From: Actinopolymorpha singaporensis
Lineage (GTDB): Bacteria > Actinomycetota > Actinomycetes > Propionibacteriales > Actinopolymorphaceae
Assembly: GCF_900104745.1 (NCBI RefSeq)
Contig: NZ_LT629732.1
Location: forward strand, 4,513,981-4,577,980
DNA: 64,000 nucleotides
Reading direction: 5' to 3'
Shown here: one piece after another, positions 32,942 to 42,861 of the stretch
Layout: every line of letters begins with the position of its first letter
How positions within the stretch are numbered: position 1 is the first letter of the stretch
Notes under the pieces: model-generated
What the model saw: only the letters and a program-made list of their open reading frames with translations
What the model was told of the DNA's origin: nothing
Database searches by the model: none
Program-made: the position numbers and the translations under genes

Positions 32942-35011
32942 ATGCCGACTGCACCCCGTCCCGAGCAGCGTCCCTTCGTCCACCGCCACCACGGTGACGA
33001 GCGGGTCGACGAGTACGCCTGGCTGCGCGACCGGGAGGACCCGGCCGTGCTCGCCCACCTGAAGGCCGAGAACGCCCATACCGAGGAATCCCTCGCACAT
33101 CTGGCCGGCCTGCGCGAGGAGCTGTTCGAGGAGTACCGCTCGCGGATCAAGGAGACCGACGAGGACGTCCCGGCCCGCGACGGCGCGTGGGAGTACTTCA
33201 CCCGCACCCAGGAGGGCAAGCAGTACCCACTCTTCGTGCGGCAGCCGGTCGGTGGGGTCGACGGGGACAGCGCCGGAGCCGGTGACCGGGAGGAGGTGCT
33301 GCTGGACTGCAACGAGGCGGCCGAGGGCACCGACTACTTCGCGCTGGGTGCGTTCGCGGTCTCGCCGAGCGGCCATCTGCTCGCCTACTCGGTGGACACC
33401 GACGGCAGCGAGGAGTTCCGGATGCGGGTGAAGGACCTCCGCACCGGCGAGCACCTGCCCGACACGATCAGCCCCACGGGGTACGGCGCGGCCTGGTCGG
33501 CAGACGAAGGTTTCCTCTTCTACACCACCCTCGACCCGGCCCACCGGCCGTGGAAGCTGTGGCGGCACCGGCTGGGCACCGACCAGTCCGAGGACGTGCT
33601 GATCTTCACCGAGGAGGACGAGTCGTTCTACCTCGGCATCTCCCGGACCCGCTCACGGGAGTGGCTGGTGCTGGACCTGCACGCCACCGAGTCCAGCGAG
33701 GTGCACGTCCTGCCCACCGACGACCCCGAAGGACAGTGGCGCCTCGTCGCCGCGCGCCGGCCCGGCGTGGAGTACTCCCTGGAGCATCACACCGACCGGT
33801 TCCTGTTCGTCACCAACGACCAGGGCCCGGACTTCCGCCTGGCCCAGGCGCCGGTGGAGGACCCCAGCCCGGAACGCTGGACGGACGTGATCCCGCACCA
33901 GGAAGGTGTTCGGATCGTGTCGGTCGACGCCTTCACCGACCACCTGGTGGTGGCGTTGCGGGCCGACGGGCGCACCGAACTCGATGTGATCACCGTCGCC
34001 GACGCCGAGCGCCGCCGGATGATCTTCGAGGAGCCGATCTACACCGTCGACGTCGGCACCAACCGGGAGTTCGACACCACCACACTGCGGATCGACTACA
34101 CCTCGCTGACCACGCCGAACTCCGTCATCGACGTCGACCTGGCCACCGACGCGCGCCGGCTGCGCAAACGGCAGCCGGTGCTGAACGTCGACCTCGACCG
34201 GTACCAGTCGACCCGGGAGTGGGCCACTGCCCCGGACGGGACCAAGGTGCCGATCTCGCTGGTGTGGCGCGACGACCGTCCCGAGGGCGGGCCCGTGCTG
34301 CTGTACGGCTACGGATCGTACGAACACTCGATGGACCCGTGGTTCTCCACCCTGCGGCTGTCGCTGCTGGACCGGGGTGTGGCGTTTGCCATCGCGCATG
34401 TGCGCGGCGGCGGTGAGCTCGGCCGGTCGTGGTACGAACACGGCAAGCGGCTGGAGAAGGCCAACACCTTCACCGACTTCGTGGCCGCCGCCGACTACCT
34501 CGTGGACAACGGCTGGACCACCCGGGACGGACTGGCGATCCGGGGCGGGTCGGCGGGCGGGCTGCTGGTCGGTGCTGTGCTGAACCTCCGGCCGGACCTG
34601 TGCGCCGCGGCGGTGGCGGAGGTGCCGTTCGTGGACGCGCTCACCACCATCCTCGACCCGTCGCTGCCGTTGACGGTGCGGGAGTGGGACGAGTGGGGAA
34701 ACCCGGTGGCCGACCCGCGGGTGTACGCCGCGATGAAGGCGTACTCGCCCTTCGACAACGTCTCGGCCAGCCGCTACCCCGCGATCTACGCCACCGCCGG
34801 GCTGAACGACCCGCGGGTGAGCTACTGGGAGCCGGCGAAGTGGGTCGCCCGGCTGCGTGACCGGATGACCGGTGGCGGACCGGTGCTGCTGAAGACCGAA
34901 CTCGGCGCCGGCCACGGCGGTCCTTCGGGCAGGTACGACGCCTGGCGGGACGAGGCGCAGGTGCACGCGTTCGTCCTCGACCAGGTGGGCGTCGCGAAGA
35001 CGTCCGCGTAG
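32942..35011 (+). CDS. ptrB: oligopeptidase B (S9A serine peptidase)
   Basis: A 689-residue peptidase of full family length: N-terminal seven-blade propeller (about 70-390) and C-terminal alpha/beta-hydrolase. The catalytic Ser is in RGGSAGGLLVGA (about 535), the His in GAGHGGPSGR (about 657), and the acidic residue in NDPRV-containing YATAGLNDPR region. It cleaves after basic residues in short peptides. ATG at 32942, 11 bases after the ABC exporter stop, so probably cotranscribed. Confidence 0.93.
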   Translation: MPTAPRPEQRPFVHRHHGDERVDEYAWLRDREDPAVLAHLKAENAHTEESLAHLAGLREELFEEYRSRIKETDEDVPARDGAWEYFTRTQEGKQYPLFVRQPVGGVDGDSAGAGDREEVLLDCNEAAEGTDYFALGAFAVSPSGHLLAYSVDTDGSEEFRMRVKDLRTGEHLPDTISPTGYGAAWSADEGFLFYTTLDPAHRPWKLWRHRLGTDQSEDVLIFTEEDESFYLGISRTRSREWLVLDLHATESSEVHVLPTDDPEGQWRLVAARRPGVEYSLEHHTDRFLFVTNDQGPDFRLAQAPVEDPSPERWTDVIPHQEGVRIVSVDAFTDHLVVALRADGRTELDVITVADAERRRMIFEEPIYTVDVGTNREFDTTTLRIDYTSLTTPNSVIDVDLATDARRLRKRQPVLNVDLDRYQSTREWATAPDGTKVPISLVWRDDRPEGGPVLLYGYGSYEHSMDPWFSTLRLSLLDRGVAFAIAHVRGGGELGRSWYEHGKRLEKANTFTDFVAAADYLVDNGWTTRDGLAIRGGSAGGLLVGAVLNLRPDLCAAAVAEVPFVDALTTILDPSLPLTVREWDEWGNPVADPRVYAAMKAYSPFDNVSASRYPAIYATAGLNDPRVSYWEPAKWVARLRDRMTGGGPVLLKTELGAGHGGPSGRYDAWRDEAQVHAFVLDQVGVAKTSA

Positions 35012-35108
35012 GCGCCGAGGGCGTCCCGCGTAGGCCAGGCCTGGTCGATTTAGCCCTTGCGGGGTCCGCGCGGAGGTAACCTCCCGCCAACCGCGAGGAG
35101 GTGGCCGC

Positions 35109-35822
35109 ATGGACCCCGACGTACACCGGTCCCTGGTCTGGTGCAAGGACGCCGGCGCTGAGCTCGCCGAGGTGAAGCTGGCGCGCGGGCACCTGTCCGC
35201 GGTCGGTTCGGCGATCGGGGCGGACCCGGTGCCGTATCGGCTGGAGTACGCCCTCACCACCGGCGACGACTACGCCACGTCGTCGCTGCGGGTGCACGCG
35301 TTCGGCGTCGGCTGGCGTCGGGTGCTGGAGCTGCGCCGCGACGGCGCCGGCCGCTGGGAGATCTTCGCCGACGCCGAAGGACACCTGGACGCACCGCCGC
35401 CCGGTGGCCAGGCAACCCGCTACACCGAAGCGCTGGACTGCGACCTGGGGTTGTCCCCGCTCACCAACACCATGCCGGTGCGGCGGCACGGGCTGCTCAC
35501 CGGAGGTGGCCCGGTCGAGCTGCTGACGGCGTGGGTGTCGGTGCCCGACCTGTCGGTACGCCCGAGCCGGCAGCGCTACACCCACGTACGTGCCGATGGT
35601 GACGGCGTGGTGGTCCGCCTCGACAGCGACGACTTCACCGCCGACATCACCTTCGACCGGGACGGCCTGGTCGTCGACTACCCGGGAATCGCCCGCCGTG
35701 TCGGCCCTGCCGAGACGACGGCGGCCAGCATCGAACTCGCCGGCCGGGCGCACCTCACCAGCAGCGCTCGGCCGGGCGACGAGCCGGACGGCGCCACCGG
35801 CGACGTCCTCGCGGCGACCTAG
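35109..35822 (+). CDS. putative glycolipid-binding protein (PF06475 family)
   Basis: A 237-residue beta-rich protein with the family features RSLVWCKDAGAELAEVKL at the N terminus, YRLEYALTTGDDYATSSL, and LDCDLGLSPLTNTMPVRR. The family was named from a glycolipid-binding fold; no enzyme activity is known. GAGGAGG lies seven bases before the ATG at 35109. Confidence 0.85.
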   Translation: MDPDVHRSLVWCKDAGAELAEVKLARGHLSAVGSAIGADPVPYRLEYALTTGDDYATSSLRVHAFGVGWRRVLELRRDGAGRWEIFADAEGHLDAPPPGGQATRYTEALDCDLGLSPLTNTMPVRRHGLLTGGGPVELLTAWVSVPDLSVRPSRQRYTHVRADGDGVVVRLDSDDFTADITFDRDGLVVDYPGIARRVGPAETTAASIELAGRAHLTSSARPGDEPDGATGDVLAAT

Positions 35823-35857
35823 GTTCTGTTGTCAGGACGGACGGACCGGCTGCCGAG

Positions 35858-36538
35858 CTAGTTGGTGCCGCTCTGCGGGCCGGGCGCCGGCATGTGACGC
35901 TGGTTCCCGCGCGGGTTCCCGCGGAGGTTCGCGCGCTGCCCGAGATCGGCCAGGTCGACGATCCGGACGGCGGTCGAGGTGTCGCCGCTGACAGTGGCGA
36001 CGACAGCGACCTGCTGGCCCTTACCGATCGACCCGATGCCTTCCCGGCGCGCGTCGACTCTGGTCCTGGCGTCGACGACATAGGAGTGGGTGTAGCCGTC
36101 CGTGCTCTTCACCGTGATCGCGGTGGAGCTGACCGACTCGACGCTGCCTCGCTGGATGGCGACGGTCCGGTGGCCTCCGCCCGGCTTGGCGACGACGAAC
36201 TCACCGTGCAGGGCCCGGCCGGCCAGCCCGATGCCTCCGGGCCCGAACCGCTCGGCCCCGAACCGGTCAGGCCCGAACCGGTCAGGCCCGCCCAGCCGGC
36301 CGGGGTGCCGCGAGGTGCCGCGTTCCCTCGGTGCCGGCACCGCGGTCGGTTTACCTGTCGGCGTGGCGGTGGGCGTGGCGGTGGGCGTGGCCCGCGGCTG
36401 CGCGGCGACCTTGGCGTGGGGGCCGGAGTCGTTGTCGGCAAGCGCGATGCCGCCCACCACGAGCCCGGAGACGGTCGCCGCGACGACGGCCACCCCGACC
36501 ACAGTGGTCCGACTGACAGTGCGTCCTGCAGGGCTCAT
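35858..36538 (-). CDS. membrane-anchored protein with DUF5666-like domain
   Basis: A 226-residue protein: a single membrane helix (about 10-32), a low-complexity linker with PTATPTATPTGKPT and a GPDRFGPDRFGAERFG run, and a C-terminal beta domain (VESVSSTAITVKSTDG, GQQVAVVATVSGD) like DUF5666. Both linkers are encoded by short tandem DNA repeats (36247-36293 and 36361-36396). Probably anchored in the membrane facing out. ATG at 36538 has GGAG six bases upstream. Role unknown. Confidence 0.75.
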   Translation of the reverse strand: MSPAGRTVSRTTVVGVAVVAATVSGLVVGGIALADNDSGPHAKVAAQPRATPTATPTATPTGKPTAVPAPRERGTSRHPGRLGGPDRFGPDRFGAERFGPGGIGLAGRALHGEFVVAKPGGGHRTVAIQRGSVESVSSTAITVKSTDGYTHSYVVDARTRVDARREGIGSIGKGQQVAVVATVSGDTSTAVRIVDLADLGQRANLRGNPRGNQRHMPAPGPQSGTN

Positions 36539-36704
36539 GCTCAGCTCCGTTCGTCGGGCGGCTCTGGCCACCTGTCCGTACGCCGGCCGTGCGGCGACAG
36601 CCGCGCGGAACAGCACACCAGTGATCGCGCACCAGTATCGGTTCCGAACCTGGGAAACACCTGAAGAAAACCTGGGAGTTGCCGATGCGGCATGCTGGGC
36701 AGTC

Positions 36705-37577
36705 ATGCGTTCGGTGTACCTGTCCCACGTCGGCTGCTGGGTCCGCTACCTCGACCTGCCCGGCGACTCCCCCGGCCGCGACGGCGCCGGTTCGTCGAAT
36801 GCCTCCGGTCCACCCAACGCCTCCGGATCCCGGGATGCCACCGATTTCCCGGACCCGTTGTTCGTCTACGTCGCGGGCCTCGGAGCGGCCACCTCCGCCG
36901 ACTTCCCGCACGTGGCGACTCACCCGGCACTGCGGCGTCATCGGTCGCTGCTGGTCGACCTGGTGGGCACCGGATGGAGCGACCAGGCCGACTCCGAGCG
37001 GTTCGGATACACCGTGGAGGACCATGCCGACGCGGTCGCCGCGGTCCTCGACGCCGACGGCGTCAGGGGCGCCACAGTTGTCGGCCACAGCCTCGGCGGT
37101 TCGGTGGCCATCGCGCTCGCCCACCGCCGGCCCGAACTCGTGGGCACCCTGGTCGCCTGCGAACCCAATCTCGACCCCGGCGTGGGAGACCTCAGCGCAC
37201 ACGTCGCCGCCCAGACCGAGGAAGCGTTCGTCCGCCGCGGCTACGACGCCCTGCGCGCGGTCGTCGCCCGGGACGAACACGCCGCCGGCAAGTCGGTGCT
37301 CCACGCCACCACCGGACGCTGGACGGCGGTCGGGATGCACCGTACGTCGGTGTCGATGCTGGCCGACCGCGATCCGACGTTCCGTACGCAGTTCGCACAG
37401 GCGACCATGCCGCGGGCCTTGCTGGTCGGCGAGCGGACCACCGACGTGGACCTGACCGGATTGGAGCCGGCCGGTGTGGCCGTGCACGTCGTGCCGAGCG
37501 CCGGTCACGTGATGACGTACGACAATCCCGCCGGCTTCGCCGCCACCATCGCGGCAGCGGTCGAGCAGGCTCACTGA
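36705..37577 (+). CDS. alpha/beta hydrolase
   Basis: A 290-residue hydrolase. The nucleophile elbow is VVGHSLGGS (Ser about 122), an oxyanion glycine region is VAGLGAATSADF, and the catalytic His is probably in PSAGHVM near the C terminus. A Ser/Gly/Asn-rich insertion (SSNASGPPNASGS) lies near residue 30. It is divergent from the DUF5666-like gene. Substrate unknown. The ATG at 36705 has a weak ribosome site. Confidence 0.87.
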   Translation: MRSVYLSHVGCWVRYLDLPGDSPGRDGAGSSNASGPPNASGSRDATDFPDPLFVYVAGLGAATSADFPHVATHPALRRHRSLLVDLVGTGWSDQADSERFGYTVEDHADAVAAVLDADGVRGATVVGHSLGGSVAIALAHRRPELVGTLVACEPNLDPGVGDLSAHVAAQTEEAFVRRGYDALRAVVARDEHAAGKSVLHATTGRWTAVGMHRTSVSMLADRDPTFRTQFAQATMPRALLVGERTTDVDLTGLEPAGVAVHVVPSAGHVMTYDNPAGFAATIAAAVEQAH

Positions 37578-39001
37578 GCCTCCGTTCCGCGTACGTCCCA
37601 TGAGGGCTTCGGCGCGGGGAGCATCCGGCCCAGGCGGGCGAGCGGGGACACCGCCATCAGCGCCGGAGACAGCAGCATGCCGGCGGCCGTCACCAGCAGG
37701 CTGGTGCGCAGGTCCCAGCGTTCGGCGAGGAAACCGCCGAGCAGGGAGCCGAGAGGTGTCAGCCCCATGCCCACGAACGTGATCGTGGCGGCCGCGCGGC
37801 CCTGCAGCGCGGCCGGGGTCACGGCCTGCCGGACGGCCATCACGGTGACGTTCACCAGCTGCCCGAAGGCTCCGAAGACGAAGTTGACCGCGAGCAGTAC
37901 GGCGACCGTCGCCGACGACGAGCCGTGCAGCGCCGGCACAGCGAGGAACGCGCCGTCCCCGAGCGCTGCCGCGGCGACGAGTACGACGCCGTATCCGAAC
38001 CGGCGCGGGAGGCGCGCGGCCAGCAGGGCGCCCACGAGCGCGCCCGGACCGACGGCCGCGAGGGTCAGCCCTACGGCGGTTCCGGACAGGTGCAGCACCC
38101 GCGGCACGAACAACAGGTAGCCGGTCATCGTCGCCGCCAGCCAGAACTGGAAAGCGGCCGAGGCGAGGCACACCGTCCGCAGCGAGGAGTCGGCGGCGAC
38201 GAAACGGAGGCCTTCCCCGATCCGCCGCCAGACCGGTTCGCGGGTGCCGGTGCGCTCGCCTGTACGCCCGCCGGTGTCCTCGCCGGTGCGGTCCGGCAGC
38301 TGTTCGCGGTGCCGGATCCCCCGGATCGACAGACAGGACACGGCGAAGAACGCCGCGCTGGTCGCGGCGCCGACCGGGACGGACAGCAGCGACACCATGG
38401 CGCCGCCGAGGGCGGGCCCACCGATCTGAGCGGCCGAGCGGCTGCCCTCGAGCGCGCTGTTGCCCCACACCAGCTGGTCGCGGCGGGCCAGCCGGGCCAG
38501 CGCCGTCTGGTAGGCGACGTCGAAGAACACCGACAGGGCGCCCACGGCGAACGCGACGACGACCAGCGCCGGCAGGCCGAGGAGACCGAGCAGGCCCGCG
38601 ACCGCGGCGGCGCCCAGCGCCATGGCGCGGCCGGCGTCGGTGGCCACCATCACCGTTCGGGTGCGCCACCGGTCCACCCATGCACCGGCTACGAGGGAGA
38701 ACAGCAGGATCGGCGCCTGGCCCACCGCGCGGAGCAGGCCCAGCTGGCCCGGGTCGGCATGCAAGGTCAGCACGGCGATCAGCGGCAGGAGCATCAGGGC
38801 CGAGTGTTCGCCGAGCTGGGAGGCGGCCTGCCCGGCCCAGAGCCGGCGGAAGTCCCGGTCGCGCCACAGATCCGGCGTACCGGAGGAGCCGGCAGCGGTC
38901 GCGGACGGAGTGGCTGGGATGGGAGGAGTGGTTGGGGTGGGTGGAGTGGTTGGGGTGGGTGGAGTGGCTGGGGTGGGTGGAGTGGCTGGGGTGGACGGCA
39001 C
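37571..39001 (-). CDS. MFS transporter (enterobactin exporter-like) with repeat N terminus
   Basis: A 476-residue MFS protein (EntS/MdtH-like) with about 12 helices, starting FRRLWAGQAASQLGEHSALMLLPL. The first 35 residues are a Thr/Pro repeat (TPATPPTPTTPP), encoded by five 18-bp DNA repeats. GTG 39001 has GAGGGG nine bases upstream, so the repeat is translated. It overlaps the hydrolase by seven bases convergently. Substrate unknown. Confidence 0.88.
   Translation of the reverse strand: MPSTPATPPTPATPPTPTTPPTPTTPPIPATPSATAAGSSGTPDLWRDRDFRRLWAGQAASQLGEHSALMLLPLIAVLTLHADPGQLGLLRAVGQAPILLFSLVAGAWVDRWRTRTVMVATDAGRAMALGAAAVAGLLGLLGLPALVVVAFAVGALSVFFDVAYQTALARLARRDQLVWGNSALEGSRSAAQIGGPALGGAMVSLLSVPVGAATSAAFFAVSCLSIRGIRHREQLPDRTGEDTGGRTGERTGTREPVWRRIGEGLRFVAADSSLRTVCLASAAFQFWLAATMTGYLLFVPRVLHLSGTAVGLTLAAVGPGALVGALLAARLPRRFGYGVVLVAAAALGDGAFLAVPALHGSSSATVAVLLAVNFVFGAFGQLVNVTVMAVRQAVTPAALQGRAAATITFVGMGLTPLGSLLGGFLAERWDLRTSLLVTAAGMLLSPALMAVSPLARLGRMLPAPKPSWDVRGTEAQ
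38907..38996. repeat. five 18-bp tandem repeats in the MFS N terminus
   Basis: The unit GGAGTGG[CT]TGGGGTGGGT is repeated five times with few changes and, being 18 bp, keeps the reading frame. It codes for the Thr/Pro tail and lies two codons after the start, so copy-number change would alter only the length of the N terminus. Confidence 0.92.
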
Positions 39002-39279
39002 GGGCGGGAACCCCTCGGAGTGAGATGACAGGCCCGGTGACCGGCACGCGAAACGCGCCGGTGGTTTCGGGCAGCGGCGGATTCGCTGTGCCGCGCGTCA
39101 GGGGCAGCACGCGATGACAGGCCGAGTACGGCCCAGGAGGTCAACGCGTGCTCGAACGACCGGGCATGTTCGCAGCTCCTCGGGGGTTCACTTCTGTCCG
39201 GGACCCTAACCCGGGCGGGCCGGATGGGGAAAGGCCGTTTCCGCCGTCCGGCGCCCCTTCTCCGCCGGACGAACGCCTG

Positions 39280-40824
39280 TCAACTGCCGCTTGCGGCGTG
39301 GTGGTCGTCCCACCAGGGGCCCAGCGCCTGCGCGACGGCGACGAACCGGCGGTAGGCGTCGGCGAGCACCGCCTGCCGGGCGGGATCGGGCACGTGCCGG
39401 CGCACGATCCGTACGGTCTGCGCGGTCTCGGCCAGCGAGGAGTACCACCCGACGCCGAGCGCCGCCAGCAGCGCCGCGCCCCGAGCACCCAGCTCCGTGC
39501 CGGCGGCGACCTCGATCTCGAGGTCCAGGGCGTCGGCGAACATCTGTGACCACACCGCGCTGCGTGCCGCGCCACCGGACAGCCGGGCGACGTCGGCCAG
39601 CGCGAAGCGTTCCCGCAGCGCGTCCACGTGCACCCGGTGGCCGAGCACCACGCCCTCCAGCAGGCCGCGGACGAGGTCGCCGCGGGTGTGCCAGCCGCGT
39701 ACGCCGAGGAACGCCGCGCTGGCGGTCTCGCCGTACGGCGAGCCGTACAGGAACGGGTGGTAGACCAGCTGGCTCGGACCGGCGAGCGCGTCGGCGGCCT
39801 CGCGTTCCAGCGTGGCGTACCCATCATCGGTCCCGGGCACGCCGAACGCCGTGCGCCACCAGTCGAGGTTGGTGGCCGAGGAGGCGGAGGTGGACATCGC
39901 CAGCCAGCGTCCCGGTTCGACGAACGTACGCGCCTGCCAGCGTTCGTCCACCACGACGTCGGCGCTGACCACCTGGTTGATGCTGAACGTCCCGGCGACC
40001 AGGCTGAGCAGCCCGGGTTCGACCGCGCCGAGCCCCACTGCTGTGCCGTCCACGTCGTGCGCCCCGGTGACGACCGGCGTGCCGGCGGCCAGGCCGGTGG
40101 CGGCCGCACCGGCGGCGTTCACCTCCCCCGCGACCGCGGCGCTGGGCAGCAGCGGCGGCAGCCGGTCGGCCAGGCCGAGCCCGCCGGGACCACCCAGCTC
40201 ACCCAGCCCGTACAGGTCGAGTGCCTCGGGCGCGTAGTCCTGGGTACGCACGGAGGTGAACGCGCAGCTGGCCTCGCTGGGGTCGGTGGCGATCGCGCCG
40301 GTGAGGCGGTAGCGCAACCAGTCCTTGCAGAACAGCACCCAGCGCGTGCGGTCGAGCACGTCCGGGTCGTGCCGGGCGAACCACGCCAGCAGCGTGGACG
40401 GCGAACCCGCGTACGGCACCTGCCCGGTCAGCTCCAGGGCGCGGGCCCACACCGGGCCGGCGCGCCAGTCCCGCAGCACGTCGTGCGCGCGGGTGTCCAT
40501 CGCGGTGACCGCCGGGCGCACCGGACGGCCCGCCCCGTCGAGGAGGTACAGCCCGTCGTTGTGGCCGACGATGCCGACCGCGCCCACGCGGGCACCATTC
40601 ACCCCGGCGGCAGTCAGCGCCGCGCCGATCGCGGCGACGGTCGCCGTCCACACCTCGTCGAGGTCGCGTTCGACCCAGTTCGGCCGCGGGCTGTGCACCC
40701 GGACCCGGGCGGTCCCGGCGCCGAGTTCGCGGCCCTCGCGGTCGAAGACACACGCCTTGGTGACGGTCTGCCCGGCGTCAACCCCGAGTAGCAGGTCGGC
40801 TGCCCCGCCCCTCGTCGCGGTCAC
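39280..40824 (-). CDS. FGGY family carbohydrate kinase
   Basis: A 514-residue kinase. N-terminal phosphate motif LLLGVDAGQTVTKACVFD (about 11-28), the FGGY signature region 1 in GHNDGLYLLDGAGRP, and region 2 around residues 400-430 (VRGLLEGVVLGHRVHVDALR, LSGGAARSAVWSQMFAD). Family members phosphorylate ketoses, glycerol or erythritol; the sequence looks closest to the erythritol/xylulose-type group, but substrate is not fixed. GTG at 40824 lies four bases after the dehydrogenase stop. Confidence 0.9.
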   Translation of the reverse strand: MTATRGGAADLLLGVDAGQTVTKACVFDREGRELGAGTARVRVHSPRPNWVERDLDEVWTATVAAIGAALTAAGVNGARVGAVGIVGHNDGLYLLDGAGRPVRPAVTAMDTRAHDVLRDWRAGPVWARALELTGQVPYAGSPSTLLAWFARHDPDVLDRTRWVLFCKDWLRYRLTGAIATDPSEASCAFTSVRTQDYAPEALDLYGLGELGGPGGLGLADRLPPLLPSAAVAGEVNAAGAAATGLAAGTPVVTGAHDVDGTAVGLGAVEPGLLSLVAGTFSINQVVSADVVVDERWQARTFVEPGRWLAMSTSASSATNLDWWRTAFGVPGTDDGYATLEREAADALAGPSQLVYHPFLYGSPYGETASAAFLGVRGWHTRGDLVRGLLEGVVLGHRVHVDALRERFALADVARLSGGAARSAVWSQMFADALDLEIEVAAGTELGARGAALLAALGVGWYSSLAETAQTVRIVRRHVPDPARQAVLADAYRRFVAVAQALGPWWDDHHAASGS

Positions 40825-40828
40825 CGGG

Positions 40829-41872
40829 TCAGGCCCAGCCGAGCGCGGACGCGTTCACCGCCGACGCCACCTGCCCGGTGCGGTGCAGTTCGGCGATCGC
40901 CTCGGCCACCAGCCGGGCCGAGCGGGTGTTGGTGGTGTGGGTCTCCCCACCGAAGTGCGTGGTGAGCGTGACGTTGTCCAGGGAACGCCAGGGACTGTCG
41001 GGCGGCAGCGGCTCGCTGTCGTACACGTCCAGTCCGGCACCGGCGATCCGGCCCTCGGCCAGCGCGTCGTACAGCGCGTCGTGGTCGACCAGGCGGGCGC
41101 GGGAGGTGTTGACGAAGTACGCGGTCGGCTTCATCAGCGCGAACTGCGCGGCACCGACGAACCGCTCGGTCTCCGGGGTGAGCCGGGCCAGCACGTGCAC
41201 GAAGTCGGACTCGGCGAAGACTGTGTCAAGGTCCACCCGGGTGGCGTCGTGCGCGGCGAGTACGTCGTCGTCGACGTACGGGTCGGCGACCAGCAGCCGC
41301 ACGCCGAACCCGCGCAGCCGCCGGGCCAGCTCCCGGCCCACGTGGCCGAACCCCACCAGGCCGACGGTGCTGCCGCCGATCTCGGTGCCCGGCCCGCCGA
41401 AGTCCTTGCGCCACCCGCCGGCCTTCACCGACGCGTCGGCGCGGGCCACGCTGCGGCCCTCGCTGATCATCAGGCCGATGGCGAGTTCGGCCACGCCGGA
41501 GGCGTTGCGGCCGGCGATCGGCACCACCGCGATGCCGCGGGCGGTGGCCGCCTCGATGTCGACGTTCTCCAGTCCGGCCCGGGCCACCACGACCGCGCGC
41601 AGGTCGGGGCCCGCGTCCAGCACCGCGGCGGGCACCGGCGCGAAGTGCAGCGCCAGTGCCTGCGCGTCACCCACTGCGGCGACGATCTCGGCGGGCACCG
41701 GTACGACGCCGGGCCCTTCCTTCTCCATCCGCTGCTGGGCGGCGTGCTGGTCGGCCTTCCCACCGGACCAGTCGACGGTACGGACGCCCGCGGGGTCCAG
41801 GCCAGCCCCGGCGAGGGCCTCGACGTAGGCGGAGGCCGGGATGTAGTGGTCGCCGATCACGAGTGTGCGCAC
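40829..41872 (-). CDS. D-2-hydroxyacid dehydrogenase (PGDH-like)
   Basis: A 347-residue NAD-dependent enzyme. The cofactor loop is VGFGHVGRELA (about 170-180), and the catalytic triad is R in NTSRARLVD, E in DVYDSEPLP and H in TTHFGGETH. It is third in the minus-strand operon regulator, PfkB kinase, dehydrogenase, FGGY kinase. Its substrate is probably a sugar acid or phosphorylated hydroxy acid linked to the sugar route, but this is inference. GTG start at 41872. Confidence 0.9.
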   Translation of the reverse strand: MRTLVIGDHYIPASAYVEALAGAGLDPAGVRTVDWSGGKADQHAAQQRMEKEGPGVVPVPAEIVAAVGDAQALALHFAPVPAAVLDAGPDLRAVVVARAGLENVDIEAATARGIAVVPIAGRNASGVAELAIGLMISEGRSVARADASVKAGGWRKDFGGPGTEIGGSTVGLVGFGHVGRELARRLRGFGVRLLVADPYVDDDVLAAHDATRVDLDTVFAESDFVHVLARLTPETERFVGAAQFALMKPTAYFVNTSRARLVDHDALYDALAEGRIAGAGLDVYDSEPLPPDSPWRSLDNVTLTTHFGGETHTTNTRSARLVAEAIAELHRTGQVASAVNASALGWA

Positions 41873-41943
41873 GTCCGGAACCTACCCGACCACGACCGGC
41901 CGGCTCTGCTCACCCGTGATCAGCGGAGCACACCGGAGCACGC

Positions 41944-42861
41944 TCACCCGAGCACGACCAGCGCGCGGTCGTCGTCTGTGACCGGGCCGGCCAGGCTGCG
42001 CGGGCTGCGCACAGCCGCGGTGCCCCACGCCACCGCCTCGCGCAACCGGTGGGCGGGGGGACCGTCCACCGCGAGGAAGCCGGCCAGCAGGTTGTCCCCC
42101 GCCCCGACGGTGCTGGCGACCCGAACGGGCTTGCCCGCCCGGGCGCGCAGCGGCGGCCCGCCCCCGACCAGCACCGCACCCTCCTCACCGAGGCTCACCA
42201 GGACGTCGGCGCCGGAGGTACGGCGTACCTTCGCCGCGGCGGTGAGCACGTCGCCGAGGGTGGACAGGGTGTCGCCGGTGAGTTCGGCGAGCTCCTCCCG
42301 GTTGGGCTTGACCAGCGCCGGCCGCCCGGCCAGTCCCTTCCGCAGCGCCGCGCCGCTGGAGTCCAGTGCGAACCGCCCGCCGGCCAGGCGTACCCGTTCG
42401 GCGAGGTCGGCGTAGAAGTCGTCGGAAACCCCGCGCGGCAACGTGCCCGCGCCGACCACCCAGTCGCCGCGGCCGAGGTGGGTGAGCACGGCCTCCGCGA
42501 GCGCCTCGGCCTCGCCCCAGCTGAGGATGGGACCCGGCTCGTTGACCTTGGTGACGACACCGTCGGGGGTGCGCAGGGAGATGTTGACCCGGACCGGCTC
42601 GGTCACGGGCACGCCGACGTACGCCACCGACTCCTCCTCCAGCAGCCGGCGCAACTGGTCGCCCTCGGTGCCGCCGATGGGCAGGACCGCGCGCGACCGG
42701 ACGCCGTTGGCTGCCAGCGCACGGGTGACGTTGACGCCCTTGCCGCTCGGCTCGACGTGCGCACCGGTCGCGCGGTTGACCGCACCGGAAACCAGGGAGG
42801 TGACGTCCAGAGTGCGGTCCACACTCGGGTTGGGGGTCACGGTGACGATCACGGCACTCAC
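41944..42861 (-). CDS. 1-phosphofructokinase/tagatose-6-phosphate kinase-type PfkB kinase
   Basis: A 305-residue PfkB kinase: NPSVDRTLDV at the N terminus, GGKGVNVTRAL-like loop (SGKGVNVTRAL), and the C-terminal anion-hole motif VGAGDNLLAGFL with the catalytic Asp. The TPNPSVDRT and GKGVNVTR signatures are those of FruK/LacC. No fructose PTS gene is present, so it probably works on a ketose-1- or -6-phosphate from the neighbouring kinase. GTG 42861 overlaps the DeoR stop by four bases. Confidence 0.9.
   Translation of the reverse strand: MSAVIVTVTPNPSVDRTLDVTSLVSGAVNRATGAHVEPSGKGVNVTRALAANGVRSRAVLPIGGTEGDQLRRLLEEESVAYVGVPVTEPVRVNISLRTPDGVVTKVNEPGPILSWGEAEALAEAVLTHLGRGDWVVGAGTLPRGVSDDFYADLAERVRLAGGRFALDSSGAALRKGLAGRPALVKPNREELAELTGDTLSTLGDVLTAAAKVRRTSGADVLVSLGEEGAVLVGGGPPLRARAGKPVRVASTVGAGDNLLAGFLAVDGPPAHRLREAVAWGTAAVRSPRSLAGPVTDDDRALVVLG

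Noticed and set aside
38907-38996. Repeat array considered as CRISPR
   Set aside because: The 18-bp units are contiguous without spacers and code in frame, so it is a minisatellite. The 15-bp array at 53361 is rejected for the same reason.
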